A stretch of 34,317 nucleotides of DNA from DASZPL01 sp035550315 (GCA_035550315.1 DASZPL010000121.1:1-34317); one strand, 5' to 3'. Positions 14,303 through 21,982 are shown, counted from the stretch's first letter. Notes: a model not told the origin generated them from the letters alone. A program made the numbers and translations.

Positions 14303-15793
14303 ATGTCCGTTGATCCGCGAACGCCGGTGCTAATCGGCGTCGGTCAGCTCAGCCATCGGGTCGACCGCGGTGCCACGCCGCTCGAGCCGGTCGACCTGAT
14401 GGCCGAGGCGCTGCGGCTGGCCGCAACCGACAGCGGCGCCGGGACGGCGACACTGGCTCGCGCCGACTCGGTGCAGATCGTCGCGACGCTGTCCTGGCGC
14501 TACCGCGACCCCGGGCGACTGGTCGCCGACCGGGTCGGCGCGCAGCCGCGCGACTCCGCGGTGTCGGGCATCGGTGGCAACAGCCCGCAGTCGCTGGTCA
14601 ACGCCGCCTGTCTCGCGATCCAGCGCGGCGAGGCCGACCACGTGCTGATCGCCGGCGCCGAGGCATGGCGCACCAGGATGAAAGAGCGAGCCGCCGGCGA
14701 GCGCCCCGACTGGACGACGCAGGGCGACGACGTACCCGCGGCTCGACAGGCCACCCCGGACGTGGCGATGTCCGCCCCGGCCGAGCAGGCGGTGGGCGTG
14801 GTGGCGCCGATCCAGGTCTATCCGCTGATCGAGCAGGCGTTCCGGATCGCGCAGGGGCGCAAGCTCGACGAGCACCTGGACGCACTCGCCCGGCTGTGGT
14901 CGGCGTTCAGCGAGGTCGCTGCCGACAACCCGCACGCCTGGGTGCAGCAACGCTTCACCCCCGAGCAGCTGCGCTCGACCGACGATGGCAACCGCTGGGT
15001 CGGCTTCCCCTATCCCAAGCTGATGAACTCCAACCCGTCGGTCGAGCAGGCGGCGGCGCTGATCCTCTGCTCCGCGGAGCGGGCGGCGGCCCTCGGCGTA
15101 CCTCGCGACCGCTGGGTGTTCCCGCACAGCGGCGCGGACGCGCACGACCACTACTTCGTCTCCGAACGCGACTCGCTCGGCGCGTCACCGGCGATTCGGC
15201 TAGCCGGCACCGCGGCATTGTCACTCGCCGGCGTCGGCCCCGACGACCTGAGCTATGTCGACCTCTACTCCTGCTTCCCGTGCGCCGTCGAGGTGGCGGC
15301 CACCGAGCTCGGGCTGTCGCTGGACCGGCCGCTGACGGTCACCGGCGGCCTGTCGTTCGCGGGCGGCCCGTGGAACAACTACGTGACCCACTCGATCGCG
15401 ACCATGGCGGGCCGGCTGCGCGCCGACCCGGACGCCGTCGGTCTGGTCACGGCGAACGGCGGCTTTCTCACCAAGCACGCGATCGGTGTCTACGCCGCGC
15501 ACCCGCCCCGCGCTGAGTTCCGGTACGCCGAGCCGCAGCCGGAGGTCGACGCGCTCCCCCGCCGCGACGGTTGCTCGCAGCTCGACGTTGACGCCACGAT
15601 CGAGGCCTGGACGGTGATGCACGACGGCGCCGGCCAGCCGGAGACGGCACACATCACCGCCTTGCTCGGCGACGGCCGCCGCGGCTGGGCGACCAGCACT
15701 GAGGCGGACGTGCTCACCACCTTGATGACCGAGGACGTCGCGGCCGCGCCGGTCCGGCTGCAAGCCGACGGCGCCTTCACCCTCGCGCCCTGA
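14303..15793 (+). CDS. thiolase-like acetyl-CoA acetyltransferase family protein
   Basis: This 496-residue thiolase-fold protein resembles the actinobacterial 'acetyl-CoA acetyltransferase' branch. It begins DPRTPVLIGVGQLSHRVDRG and contains GIGGNSPQSLVNAACLAIQR, then ADHVLIAGAEAWRTRM, the second-half strand DDLSYVDLYSCFPCAVEVAA, the FAGGPWNNYVTHS loop, and TANGGFLTKHAIGVYAAHPP. A C-terminal extension of about 100 residues (WTVMHDGAGQPETAHITALL) looks like the small OB-like domain of this branch. The usual nucleophilic Cys after the N-terminal GxG region is not evident; GGNSPQS stands there, as in other members of this branch that I recall. Catalysis may therefore differ from true thiolases. 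It is coupled to the upstream flavin enzyme (one base apart) and ends about 30 bases before a repeat cluster. Confidence 0.85.
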   Translation: MSVDPRTPVLIGVGQLSHRVDRGATPLEPVDLMAEALRLAATDSGAGTATLARADSVQIVATLSWRYRDPGRLVADRVGAQPRDSAVSGIGGNSPQSLVNAACLAIQRGEADHVLIAGAEAWRTRMKERAAGERPDWTTQGDDVPAARQATPDVAMSAPAEQAVGVVAPIQVYPLIEQAFRIAQGRKLDEHLDALARLWSAFSEVAADNPHAWVQQRFTPEQLRSTDDGNRWVGFPYPKLMNSNPSVEQAAALILCSAERAAALGVPRDRWVFPHSGADAHDHYFVSERDSLGASPAIRLAGTAALSLAGVGPDDLSYVDLYSCFPCAVEVAATELGLSLDRPLTVTGGLSFAGGPWNNYVTHSIATMAGRLRADPDAVGLVTANGGFLTKHAIGVYAAHPPRAEFRYAEPQPEVDALPRRDGCSQLDVDATIEAWTVMHDGAGQPETAHITALLGDGRRGWATSTEADVLTTLMTEDVAAAPVRLQADGAFTLAP

Positions 15794-15823
15794 CCGGCGT
15801 CACCGGCGGCACCCGATGGCTTT

Positions 15824-15850
15824 CCCGCCGGCGTCACCCGCCGGCGTCAC
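15824..15850. repeat. two tandem CCGCCGGCGTCAC units
   Basis: CCCGCCGGCGTCAC (15824-15837) is followed at once by CCGCCGGCGTCAC (15838-15850). A related CCGGCGTCAC also lies at 15794-15803. They fill the space between two convergent genes. No promoter or open frame is seen here. Confidence 0.7.
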
Positions 15851-15851
15851 T

Positions 15852-15955
15852 CCCGCCGATCATGGCGTTAGTGACCGGCTTTCCCGCCGATCATGGCGTT
15901 AGTGCGTCACTAACGCCATGATCGCCGCGGCTGGGCGTCGCTAACGCCATGATCG
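15852..15955. repeat. cluster of four GATCATGGCGTTAG repeats with a perfect hairpin
   Basis: The motif occurs twice directly (CCCGCCGATCATGGCGTTAG at 15852-15871 and 15883-15902, 31 bases apart) and twice inverted (CTAACGCCATGATCG at 15910-15924 and 15941-15955, also 31 bases apart). The second and third copies form a 16-bp perfect stem (15889-15904 with 15908-15923) around the loop CGT. The stop codon of the c-di-GMP gene (TGA, 15891-15893 on the minus strand) is inside the stem, and the repeats encode its last residues. It probably works as a bidirectional transcription end, and the mirrored spacing suggests a REP-like mobile intergenic element. I see no other copy in the window. Confidence 0.85.
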
Positions 15956-18668
15956 TCGAGGTGGTCGGGTCGCGGGGTTGGTCGTGGGGTTGGTCGCGGC
16001 GCTGGGCGGGCAGCCGGACGCCGCGCGCCGCGGCGACCAGCCAGTCGCCGATCTCGTCGGCCGGCATCGGCCGGGCGTACAGGTAGCCCTGCACCAGCGC
16101 GCAGCCGAGGTCGCGCAGCAGTGACAGCTGGCTCGGCCGCTCGACCCGCTCGGCGACGGTCGTGATGTGCAGCGTCTCCGCCAGCATGACGACGGCGGCG
16201 ACGATGGCGTTGTCGACGACGCTGGTGTCGATGTCCTGCACGAAGCTGCCGTCGATCTTGACCACGTCGACCGGGAATCGCTTGAGGTAGTTCAACGACG
16301 AGTGGCCGGTGCCGAAGTCGTCGATCGCCACCCGGACGCCAACCTCTTTCAACCGGCGCAGCGTGCCGATCGTCCAATCGATGTCACGCATCGCAAGCGT
16401 CTCGGTGATCTCCAGGCAGAGCCGCTGCGGCGGCAGCCCGGCGCGCTCGAGCGCGTCGCGCACGTCCTCGACCAGGCTGATGTCCTGGAACTGCCGCGCC
16501 GAGAGGTTCACGCTGACACCGACGCGTACGCCGTACTCCGTCTCCCACCGCCGGCACTGGCGGCAGGCCTCGCGCAACACCAGGCGGCCGAGCGGCAGCA
16601 CCAGGCCGGTCTCCTCCGCGATCGGGATGAAGTCGCTCGGTGCCAGCCAGCCGCGGGTCGGATGCCGCCAGCGCACCAATGCCTCGGCGTCGGCCGGCCG
16701 GTCGTCGGCGGGATTCACCAACGGCTGGAAGAAGACGTCAATGGCACCGCTGGCCAGCGCGTTGCGCAGGTCGACCTCCAGGTCGAGTTGCTCGATCGGT
16801 CGATGATCGCCACCGCCGCGGTACTGCTGCCAGCGACCCAAGCCTTCGGTCTTCGCCTCGTACATCGCCAGGTCGGCGTCGTGCAGCAGGTCGTCGCCGG
16901 TGGCGTCGGGCCGCGACAGCGCGATGCCGATCGAGAGCGTCGCCACGATGCTGCGCTGTGGCGCCACCTGGATCGGCGGCTCCATCGCCTGCACGACCCG
17001 TTCGGCCATCGCCTGAATGTCCGTGACGTCATCGATGTCCTCGATCAGCACCGTGAACTCGTCGCCGCCGAAGCGTGCGACGGTGTCGACCGCGCGGACC
17101 ACGGTGCGCAGCCGCTGCGCGATCTCGACCAGCAGCCGGTCGCCGGCCTGATGACCGAGGCTGTCGTTGATCAGCTTGAAGCGGTCGACGTCGGCGAACA
17201 GTACGGCGTGTCGGCGCGGCTCCCGGCCGGTGCGGGCCAGTGCGTGGTCGAGCCGGTCGAGGAACAGCCGCCGGTTGGGCAGTCCGGTGAGCTGGTCGTG
17301 GAACGCGTGGTGCGCCAGCTGGACCTCGTAGTTCAACCGTTCGGTGTCGTCGCGGAACGCGAGCACGACCCCGGTCGGGCGGCCGTGTTCCTGGCTCAAT
17401 GCGCAGGTGTAGCTCACCGGCAGCGTCGTGCCGTCGGCGCGGAGGAGCGTGGTCGAGGCATCCAGCGGCGTACCGGTCTGCAGGCAGCGACGCACCGGTG
17501 CGAGCAGCCGCTCGGCGACTGGGTGCACGGGCGAGAACTCCTCGATTCCCAGCTTCAGCAGTGACTCGGCGGCGGCATTCCAGAACGTCGGCCGGCCGTC
17601 GGCGTCGAAGGCGCACACACCCTCGGCGAGGCTGCTCAGCACGGTTTCCATCTGCCGCCGCTGCCCGCGCACCTGGCCGAAGAGCGTCGAGTTGATGAAC
17701 GCTCCCGAGCCGATCGTGGCGAGCGCTTTCAGCAGGTGCTCGTCAGCGTCGTCGAACGGCTCGCCCGGGTTGCGGTCGGTGACCGTCAGCCACCCGCTGC
17801 CGTCCGGCAACGCGACGGTGGGCGCGCTGTCGTCGGGCCGGTTCACCTGCACCTGAGCGGCCCCGCGCAACAGCCGGGAAGCGGCGGCTTCCAGCGTCTC
17901 GCGAACCTTGCCGCGAGCCATGGCGCCGTGGATGTCGCGCGCAGCGTCGAGCAACCCCAGGATCCGGTCGCGGTCACGCCGGGCCTCGAAGTGGCCGGTC
18001 AACATCTGCCGCAGCAACAAGAACACGAGCGGCACCGCAACCAGCAGCCAGTGGTAGCTCGCGCTCGCGACACCGCAGAGCGTGCCGGCGATCAGGCCTG
18101 TCGTCACGAGCAGCAGCCGTGGCTCCCGACCCTCCTCCCAGACCGCGCGCAACGGCTGGCGGGCGACGAAGTTCAGCAGCAAGCCGACGAGCAGGCTGTT
18201 GATGGCGATGAACGTGACGGTGCCGAGCACGATCGCCAACGCCAACGTCGGCGTCACGGCGCCCGGCGTGCGTCCGACGGCGTCCGCCACAAGGACCGCA
18301 CCGGTCGCCGACACCGTGAACTGGGCGGTGTTGAACGCCGCCTTGATCGGCTGCCGGCGACGCCACAGCTGCGCGGCGAGCTGCGTTGCCGCCATCATCA
18401 CGACCACCGAGCCGAGCGGCAGCATCGCGATTGTGACGGCGAGCAGCCCGTCGTCGAACGACACCGCCTCCGAGTAGTTCGCGCCGTACAGCAGCAGCGG
18501 GAAGCGGTTGCTGAGCACGAACAGTACGGCGAGGACCGCGAGCGCCGCGATCGAGCCGACACCCGTCGTCGCCAACCGCAGGCCGGCGAGAGCGACCGCG
18601 GTCAGCGCCGCCGCGACGATGACGCCGATGAGGGCACGAGCCCGCCCTGGCAGCCGTGCCCCTGACAT
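15891..18668 (-). CDS. membrane GAF-PAS-GGDEF-EAL c-di-GMP turnover enzyme
   Basis: This 925-residue bifunctional c-di-GMP protein has several N-terminal membrane segments (about residues 11-225, MASE-like), a GAF-like domain (228-330) and a PAS domain (338-445; SLAEGVCAFDADGRPTFWNA). A diguanylate cyclase domain follows, with GGDEF at 534-538 and inhibitory I-site R525-A-V-D, and then an EAL phosphodiesterase domain with EAL at 662-664, NLSARQ (721-726), E754, DDFG (783-786), K804, E840 and Q860. Both active sites look intact, so net synthesis or hydrolysis cannot be told. ATG 18668 is chosen because the 126 residues before it are an out-of-frame reading of the protease repeat region. It begins seven bases after the S8 protease stop, so translation may depend on that gene. 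The last 20 or so residues are encoded by a repeat cluster. Confidence 0.92.
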   Translation of the reverse strand: MSGARLPGRARALIGVIVAAALTAVALAGLRLATTGVGSIAALAVLAVLFVLSNRFPLLLYGANYSEAVSFDDGLLAVTIAMLPLGSVVVMMAATQLAAQLWRRRQPIKAAFNTAQFTVSATGAVLVADAVGRTPGAVTPTLALAIVLGTVTFIAINSLLVGLLLNFVARQPLRAVWEEGREPRLLLVTTGLIAGTLCGVASASYHWLLVAVPLVFLLLRQMLTGHFEARRDRDRILGLLDAARDIHGAMARGKVRETLEAAASRLLRGAAQVQVNRPDDSAPTVALPDGSGWLTVTDRNPGEPFDDADEHLLKALATIGSGAFINSTLFGQVRGQRRQMETVLSSLAEGVCAFDADGRPTFWNAAAESLLKLGIEEFSPVHPVAERLLAPVRRCLQTGTPLDASTTLLRADGTTLPVSYTCALSQEHGRPTGVVLAFRDDTERLNYEVQLAHHAFHDQLTGLPNRRLFLDRLDHALARTGREPRRHAVLFADVDRFKLINDSLGHQAGDRLLVEIAQRLRTVVRAVDTVARFGGDEFTVLIEDIDDVTDIQAMAERVVQAMEPPIQVAPQRSIVATLSIGIALSRPDATGDDLLHDADLAMYEAKTEGLGRWQQYRGGGDHRPIEQLDLEVDLRNALASGAIDVFFQPLVNPADDRPADAEALVRWRHPTRGWLAPSDFIPIAEETGLVLPLGRLVLREACRQCRRWETEYGVRVGVSVNLSARQFQDISLVEDVRDALERAGLPPQRLCLEITETLAMRDIDWTIGTLRRLKEVGVRVAIDDFGTGHSSLNYLKRFPVDVVKIDGSFVQDIDTSVVDNAIVAAVVMLAETLHITTVAERVERPSQLSLLRDLGCALVQGYLYARPMPADEIGDWLVAAARGVRLPAQRRDQPHDQPRDPTTSTIMALATPSRGDHGVSDALTP

Positions 18669-18675
18669 CAGCGCA

Positions 18676-20316
18676 TCAGCTCCACGTGGACGCGTTCCAA
18701 GCCGACGCGTTCCACGCCGACGCATTCCACGCCGACGCATTCCACGCGGAGGCGTTCCAGGCCGACGCATTCCACGCCGACGCATTCCATGCGGATGCGT
18801 TCCAGGCCGACGCGTTCCAGGCGGACGCGTTCCAGGCGGACGCGTTCCAGGCCGACGCGTTCCACGCGGACGCGCTGACGTTGGCGTCGTAGTTCGAGGG
18901 GTTCCAGGTCGAGACGTTCCAAGTCGACAGCAGCGGGATCGAGATGCCGATGATCGGCGGGATCGCGACCGAGCTGTAGGTCTGGTCGAGCGTGACCGGC
19001 GGGCAGGTCGCGGCGTCGTACGCGTCGAGGTCACCGTGGCCGTCACTGAACGCGTTGCCGGTCGGGCCCGGCGTCGCCGTCGCCAGCAGCCGCGCCTTGA
19101 TCTCGTCCGGCGTGGCGGCCGGGTTGCGCTGCGCGATTAGCGCGGCGGCGCCGCTGGTGATGGCGGCGGAGAACGACGTCCCCGACCCGACGAAGTTGGC
19201 GGAGCCGACGCGGGCACTGGGGTAGTTCTGGTCGACGTACGAGCCGGGAGCACGCAGGCTGACGACGGACCGGCCGGCAGCCACCAGGTCCGGCTTCAGC
19301 CAGCCGTTCGCCGAGGTCGGTCCGACGCTGCTGAACGACGGGATCGCGTCGTCGGTCGTCGCAACGGTGGCCTGGTCGTTGAGCGCGCCCACGGTGATGA
19401 CCCGCGGGTCGTCGCCGGGCGAGGTGATGCTGCCGGTCGCGTCGCCGGAGTTGCCGGCCGACGTGACGACGGTGAGACCGGCGTTCCAGGCCGCTTCGAC
19501 CGCCTGGTCGAGCGGGTTCAGCTGCGTCGGCCCGAGCGGCACCTCGCCGAGTGAGAGGTTGACCACCTTGATGCCGTACGCCGCCCGGTTGTCGATCGCC
19601 CACGCCAAGCCCTGGATCACCTTCGCGACGTCGGTGATGCCGGTCGCGCCGGCCACCTTGACGGCGACGACGTTGGCGCCGGTCGCTTCACCGGCATACT
19701 GCCCGGCCGACGACGCGCCGTTGCCGGCGATCAGGCCGGCAACGAAGGTGCCGTGGCCGTAGCTGTCCTGGAACGGGTTGTTTTCGCCGGAGAGGTCGAC
19801 GCCGCCGACCAGCCGGTTGCCGAAGTCGGGCAGCGCGTCGACACCGGTGTCGATGACGGCGACGCCGACGCCCGACCCGGTTACACCGTCAGCGGCAAGC
19901 TTGCTGGCCCCCGTCGCGTCCGGGAAGGCATTGCCGGAGGCCGGCAGCTGGCCGGGCAAGGCGCCGGGCATGCCGTCGACGGCCACCGGCGCGTCCGGGC
20001 TGGTCGCGAGGCCCAGCGTCTGCAGCAGGTTGACCACCGTCGTCGACGGGACCTTCGCGAGCACCCCGTCGATCAGCGGCAGCTTGGTCAGCGTCTGGCC
20101 GCCGACGGTGCCGACCAGGGTCTGCACCAGTGGGATCGACGGTCCTTCGACGATCACGTTGACCGGCGCCGCGGCCGCCGCGGCGGTTGGCATGCCGACG
20201 AACCCGCCGGCCAGCAACGCACCGGAAGCGACGGCAGCCGCTAGTCGACGAGCGCGAACGAACCCTCGAGCCTGCAGCCGACCGGACACGCGCGCCCTCC
20301 TCAGCGTTGCCGGCAT
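18676..20316 (-). CDS. secreted subtilisin-like (S8) protease with C-terminal Trp-Asn repeats
   Basis: This exported serine protease has 546 residues. A signal peptide (hydrophobic LAAAVASGALLAGGFVGMPT, residues 25-44) and a propeptide-like segment precede the catalytic domain (about 145-437). Triad residues are D156 (VIDTGVD), H188 (YGHGTFVAG) and S381 (GSGTSFSAA), with oxyanion N289 (SAGNSG). After STWNVSTWNPSNY (464-476), the tail from 483 is twelve exact copies of the five-residue unit SAWNA, ending in STWS; no charged residue occurs in it. The start ATG 20316 has GGGAGG at the right distance; an upstream in-frame codon at 20361 lacks this. The stop is seven bases from a c-di-GMP enzyme, so the two are probably in one operon. 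The tail is likely for cell-surface or wall attachment or self-assembly; that is inference. Confidence 0.92.
   Translation of the reverse strand: MPATLRRARVSGRLQARGFVRARRLAAAVASGALLAGGFVGMPTAAAAAAPVNVIVEGPSIPLVQTLVGTVGGQTLTKLPLIDGVLAKVPSTTVVNLLQTLGLATSPDAPVAVDGMPGALPGQLPASGNAFPDATGASKLAADGVTGSGVGVAVIDTGVDALPDFGNRLVGGVDLSGENNPFQDSYGHGTFVAGLIAGNGASSAGQYAGEATGANVVAVKVAGATGITDVAKVIQGLAWAIDNRAAYGIKVVNLSLGEVPLGPTQLNPLDQAVEAAWNAGLTVVTSAGNSGDATGSITSPGDDPRVITVGALNDQATVATTDDAIPSFSSVGPTSANGWLKPDLVAAGRSVVSLRAPGSYVDQNYPSARVGSANFVGSGTSFSAAITSGAAALIAQRNPAATPDEIKARLLATATPGPTGNAFSDGHGDLDAYDAATCPPVTLDQTYSSVAIPPIIGISIPLLSTWNVSTWNPSNYDANVSASAWNASAWNASAWNASAWNASAWNASAWNASAWNASAWNASAWNASAWNASAWNASAWNASTWS
18692..18871. 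repeat. 12 x 15-bp minisatellite in the S8 protease gene
   Basis: A 15-base unit (plus strand, roughly CGTTCCAGGCCGACG) is repeated twelve times without gaps. It encodes the SAWNA units of the protease tail on the minus strand. Units differ only at synonymous or nearly synonymous positions (CGTTCC/CATTCC, GCCGAC/GCGGAC), so the protein sequence is held constant while DNA drifts. Such arrays change length by slippage, so the repeat number may vary between strains. A plus-strand frame (18656-18892) stays open through it only because of the repeat. Confidence 0.9.
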
Positions 20317-20370
20317 CGCCTCCCGTGCCGCGATGCCGCACCGAGGATGTCGGCGGCGCACCCGATGAGT

Positions 20371-20392
20371 AAATGGCGGCGCCGCGCCATTT
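20371..20392. promoter_or_regulatory. inverted repeat AAATGGCG/CGCCATTT upstream of the S8 protease
   Basis: AAATGGCG (20371-20378) and CGCCATTT (20385-20392) flank a six-base spacer. The site is 54-76 bases before the protease ATG and 68 bases after the stop of the DUF4242 gene read in the same direction. It could be an operator of the protease/c-di-GMP operon or a transcription end for the DUF4242 gene. There is no T-run; neither role is proven. Confidence 0.4.
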
Positions 20393-20460
20393 CTCGCGGG
20401 TAGGTATGACCCGAACGGACTACGTCGTACTAGCCCGCCGTCGGTGATGGGTCGTCGGGC

Positions 20461-20712
20461 CTAAGCGCCTTCGGTGACCTCGTGGATTTCCTGCGCCACG
20501 AGGCCGTGCGCTTCGCGATGCACGGTGTTCGCTGCCTCGGGGTTGGGCGCATCGACGAGGCAGAAGATCTTCCCGTTTGCTTCGTCGACCCAGTAGCTCT
20601 TGTAGTCGACGCCGTGCTCGCCTTGGACCCGCAGGTCGGCTTCGTGCGCCTTCGCCACCTCTGCGGCATCAACCGGCCCATCGAGGTGGTGCACGTCCAT
20701 GTACAGCGGCAT
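20461..20712 (-). CDS. DUF4242 protein, SCO4226-like (possible nickel binding)
   Basis: This 83-residue protein is a single small ferredoxin-like domain. The pattern LYMDVHHLDGPVDAAEVAKA, then HEADLRVQGEHGVDYKSYWVD, GKIFCLVDAP and HREAHGLVAQEIHEV is that of the DUF4242 family. Streptomyces SCO4226, a member, is reported to bind nickel through histidines; here HREAH and the other His residues (HH, HE) are kept. The function in the cell is not settled. The start is ATG 20712, preceded by GTGGGGGGACC; the in-frame ATG 20727 would place that ribosome site inside the gene. It is divergent from the SRAP gene. Confidence 0.88.
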   Translation of the reverse strand: MPLYMDVHHLDGPVDAAEVAKAHEADLRVQGEHGVDYKSYWVDEANGKIFCLVDAPNPEAANTVHREAHGLVAQEIHEVTEGA

Positions 20713-20754
20713 GTGTGGTCCCCCCACATATGTGTTGGATTGGGTTTCGCAACA

Positions 20755-20785
20755 CCTATACGAGGGTGATCAAACCACGGTTCAA
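20755..20785 (-). promoter_or_regulatory. possible promoter of the DUF4242 gene
   Basis: On the minus strand TTGAAC (20780-20785) and TATAGG (20755-20760) are 19 bases apart and 42 bases before the ATG at 20712. The boxes resemble sigma-70 type -35/-10 elements, with a slightly long spacer. This is read by eye only. Confidence 0.35.
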
Positions 20786-20840
20786 CCACCAGGCGATTCG
20801 CAACCTTCGATCCCAGGCTCATATCCGCGGACTTCGACCG

Positions 20841-20846
20841 GATACT
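20841..20846 (+). promoter_or_regulatory. possible -10 box of a leaderless SRAP transcript
   Basis: GATACT lies six bases before the GTG start codon of the SRAP gene, so transcription could begin at the start codon itself. No ribosome-binding site precedes that GTG, which fits a leaderless mRNA. I find no good -35 and no TCGAAC-N4-GTTCGA LexA site upstream. Confidence 0.35.
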
Positions 20847-20852
20847 GAACAG

Positions 20853-21536
20853 GTGTGCGGTCGGTATGCCTCGTCACGCGAGGACGCGGACTTCGCGCAC
20901 TACTTCGACGCGACCGTATGGGACGACCCGCCGGCGCCGTCGTGGAACATCGCGCCGACCGACCCGGGTCGCGTCGTCATCGAGCGCGACGGCGATCGGC
21001 AGTTGCGCACCATGCGCTGGGGTCTGGTCCCGATCTGGTCGACCGATCGAAGCGGCGCGGCGCGGCTGATCAATGCCCGGGCGGAGACGGTCACGCAGAA
21101 GCCGGCCTTCCGCGACGCTGCCGCCCGGCGGCGCTGCCTGGTGCCGGCAGACGGCTACTACGAATGGCAGCCGACCACCACCGGGAAGGTGCCGCAGTTC
21201 TTGCACTCCGACGGCGTCCTGGCATTCGCCGGGCTGTTCGAGCGCTGGCGCAATCCGGATCTTCCGGACGACGATCCCGATCGTTGGCTGGTGACCTACA
21301 CGATCGTGACCCGGGCGGCATCCGACGCGCTCGGCCACATCCACGATCGCTCGCCGGTCATCGTGCCGCCCGACATGTACGCCGACTGGCTCGACGCCAC
21401 CGAGACCGACCTGGACACGGTGCGCGGCATGCTGGCCGCGATGCCGGCGCCGCACCTCGCGGTTCGAGAGGTGTCGAGCGCCGTCAACAGCGTGCGCAAC
21501 AACGGACCGCACCTGATTGAGGCGGTCACGGCCTGA
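20853..21536 (+). CDS. SRAP protein (YedK/HMCES family), abasic-site crosslinking
   Basis: This 227-residue SOS-response-associated peptidase domain protein forms a covalent thiazolidine bond with abasic sites in single-stranded DNA, shielding them during replication. The catalytic Cys is residue 2 (start V/M-CGRYAS) and becomes the N-terminus after Met removal, which fixes the GTG at 20853 as the start; the open frame further upstream is not coding. Other family residues are NIAPTDPGRVV, MRWGLVPIW, NARAETV...PAFRDA, CLVPADGYYEW (Glu-containing active site), FAGLFERW, IVTRAASDALGHIHDRSPVI and C-terminal VNSVRNNGPHLIE. All conserved positions I know are present. It is a single-gene unit between two minus-strand genes. 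Confidence 0.93.
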   Translation: MCGRYASSREDADFAHYFDATVWDDPPAPSWNIAPTDPGRVVIERDGDRQLRTMRWGLVPIWSTDRSGAARLINARAETVTQKPAFRDAAARRRCLVPADGYYEWQPTTTGKVPQFLHSDGVLAFAGLFERWRNPDLPDDDPDRWLVTYTIVTRAASDALGHIHDRSPVIVPPDMYADWLDATETDLDTVRGMLAAMPAPHLAVREVSSAVNSVRNNGPHLIEAVTA

Positions 21537-21553
21537 TCCGTGGGCAGCGGGGG

Positions 21554-21814
21554 CTAACCGTGGCAGTGGCGGTGCCGCGAGCCGTGACGGTGGTGACGGC
21601 ATCGCTTGTGATGGGAGGGAGTCGGCGTCGGCACCGGCGGCGAGAACGGTGACGTCGTCACCGACGGCCCGGGAGTGCAGTGGCCAACGGCGCAGCTGAC
21701 GCTCGGCCCCGCGCTGACGTCGTTGACCGTCGTACTGTCCCCGTTGCCGTTGTTCGCGCAGCCGCTCACCACGACGAGTACGACGAGGGCCAGCGCTGTC
21801 AGCAGCGATCGCAT
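21554..21814 (-). CDS. small His/Arg-rich lipoprotein
   Basis: This 86-residue predicted lipoprotein has signal MRSLLTALALVVLVVVSGC, lipobox VSGC with acceptor cysteine 19, a Ser/Thr/Pro-rich spacer with two Cys (SCAVGHC), and a tail rich in His, Arg and Cys (HHKRCRHHRHGSRHRHCHG). The tail has eight histidines and two cysteines in 19 residues, so metal binding is plausible. The gene is divergent from the cupredoxin/multicopper oxidase pair with a 168-base gap, so a role in copper handling is a reasonable guess. I recognise no family. A low-complexity cell-wall spacer is the alternative. Confidence 0.7.
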   Translation of the reverse strand: MRSLLTALALVVLVVVSGCANNGNGDSTTVNDVSAGPSVSCAVGHCTPGPSVTTSPFSPPVPTPTPSHHKRCRHHRHGSRHRHCHG

Positions 21815-21982
21815 GAGGCGGCGATACCCGCGAGTCGGGCGAGCACGCGCCCCGGTGTCGCGACCGCGACAGTTTTGTGGCGCTTACCGGCCCGGCAGGT
21901 TACCGACTAGTAGCGTTCACCCTCCGGCCGCCGGCCTGCTGAGGCGCACGGGGGCGACATGCAAGTCATATGGGGAGGCACT

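Noticed and set aside
16167..17564. Plus-strand 465-codon frame within the GGDEF-EAL gene
   Set aside because: It is antisense to the GGDEF and EAL domains and shows no recognisable fold; high GC gives long chance frames.
18692..18871. Tandem repeat considered as a CRISPR array
   Set aside because: The 15-base units have no spacers and stay in frame inside a protease gene.
18656..18892. Plus-strand frame across the protease repeat (ADAFQADAFH-type repeat)
   Set aside because: It is open only because the 15-base repeat has no stop in that frame; the minus-strand reading continues from a full S8 protease domain.
18669..19046. N-terminal extension of the GGDEF-EAL protein through the protease gene
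   Set aside because: That part is an Arg/Pro/Thr/Gly-rich out-of-frame reading of the protease repeat; the protein properly starts at ATG 18668.
20713..20852. Search for a LexA/SOS box before the SRAP gene
   Set aside because: No TCGAAC-N4-GTTCGA-like site is present; only partial TTCGA pieces occur.
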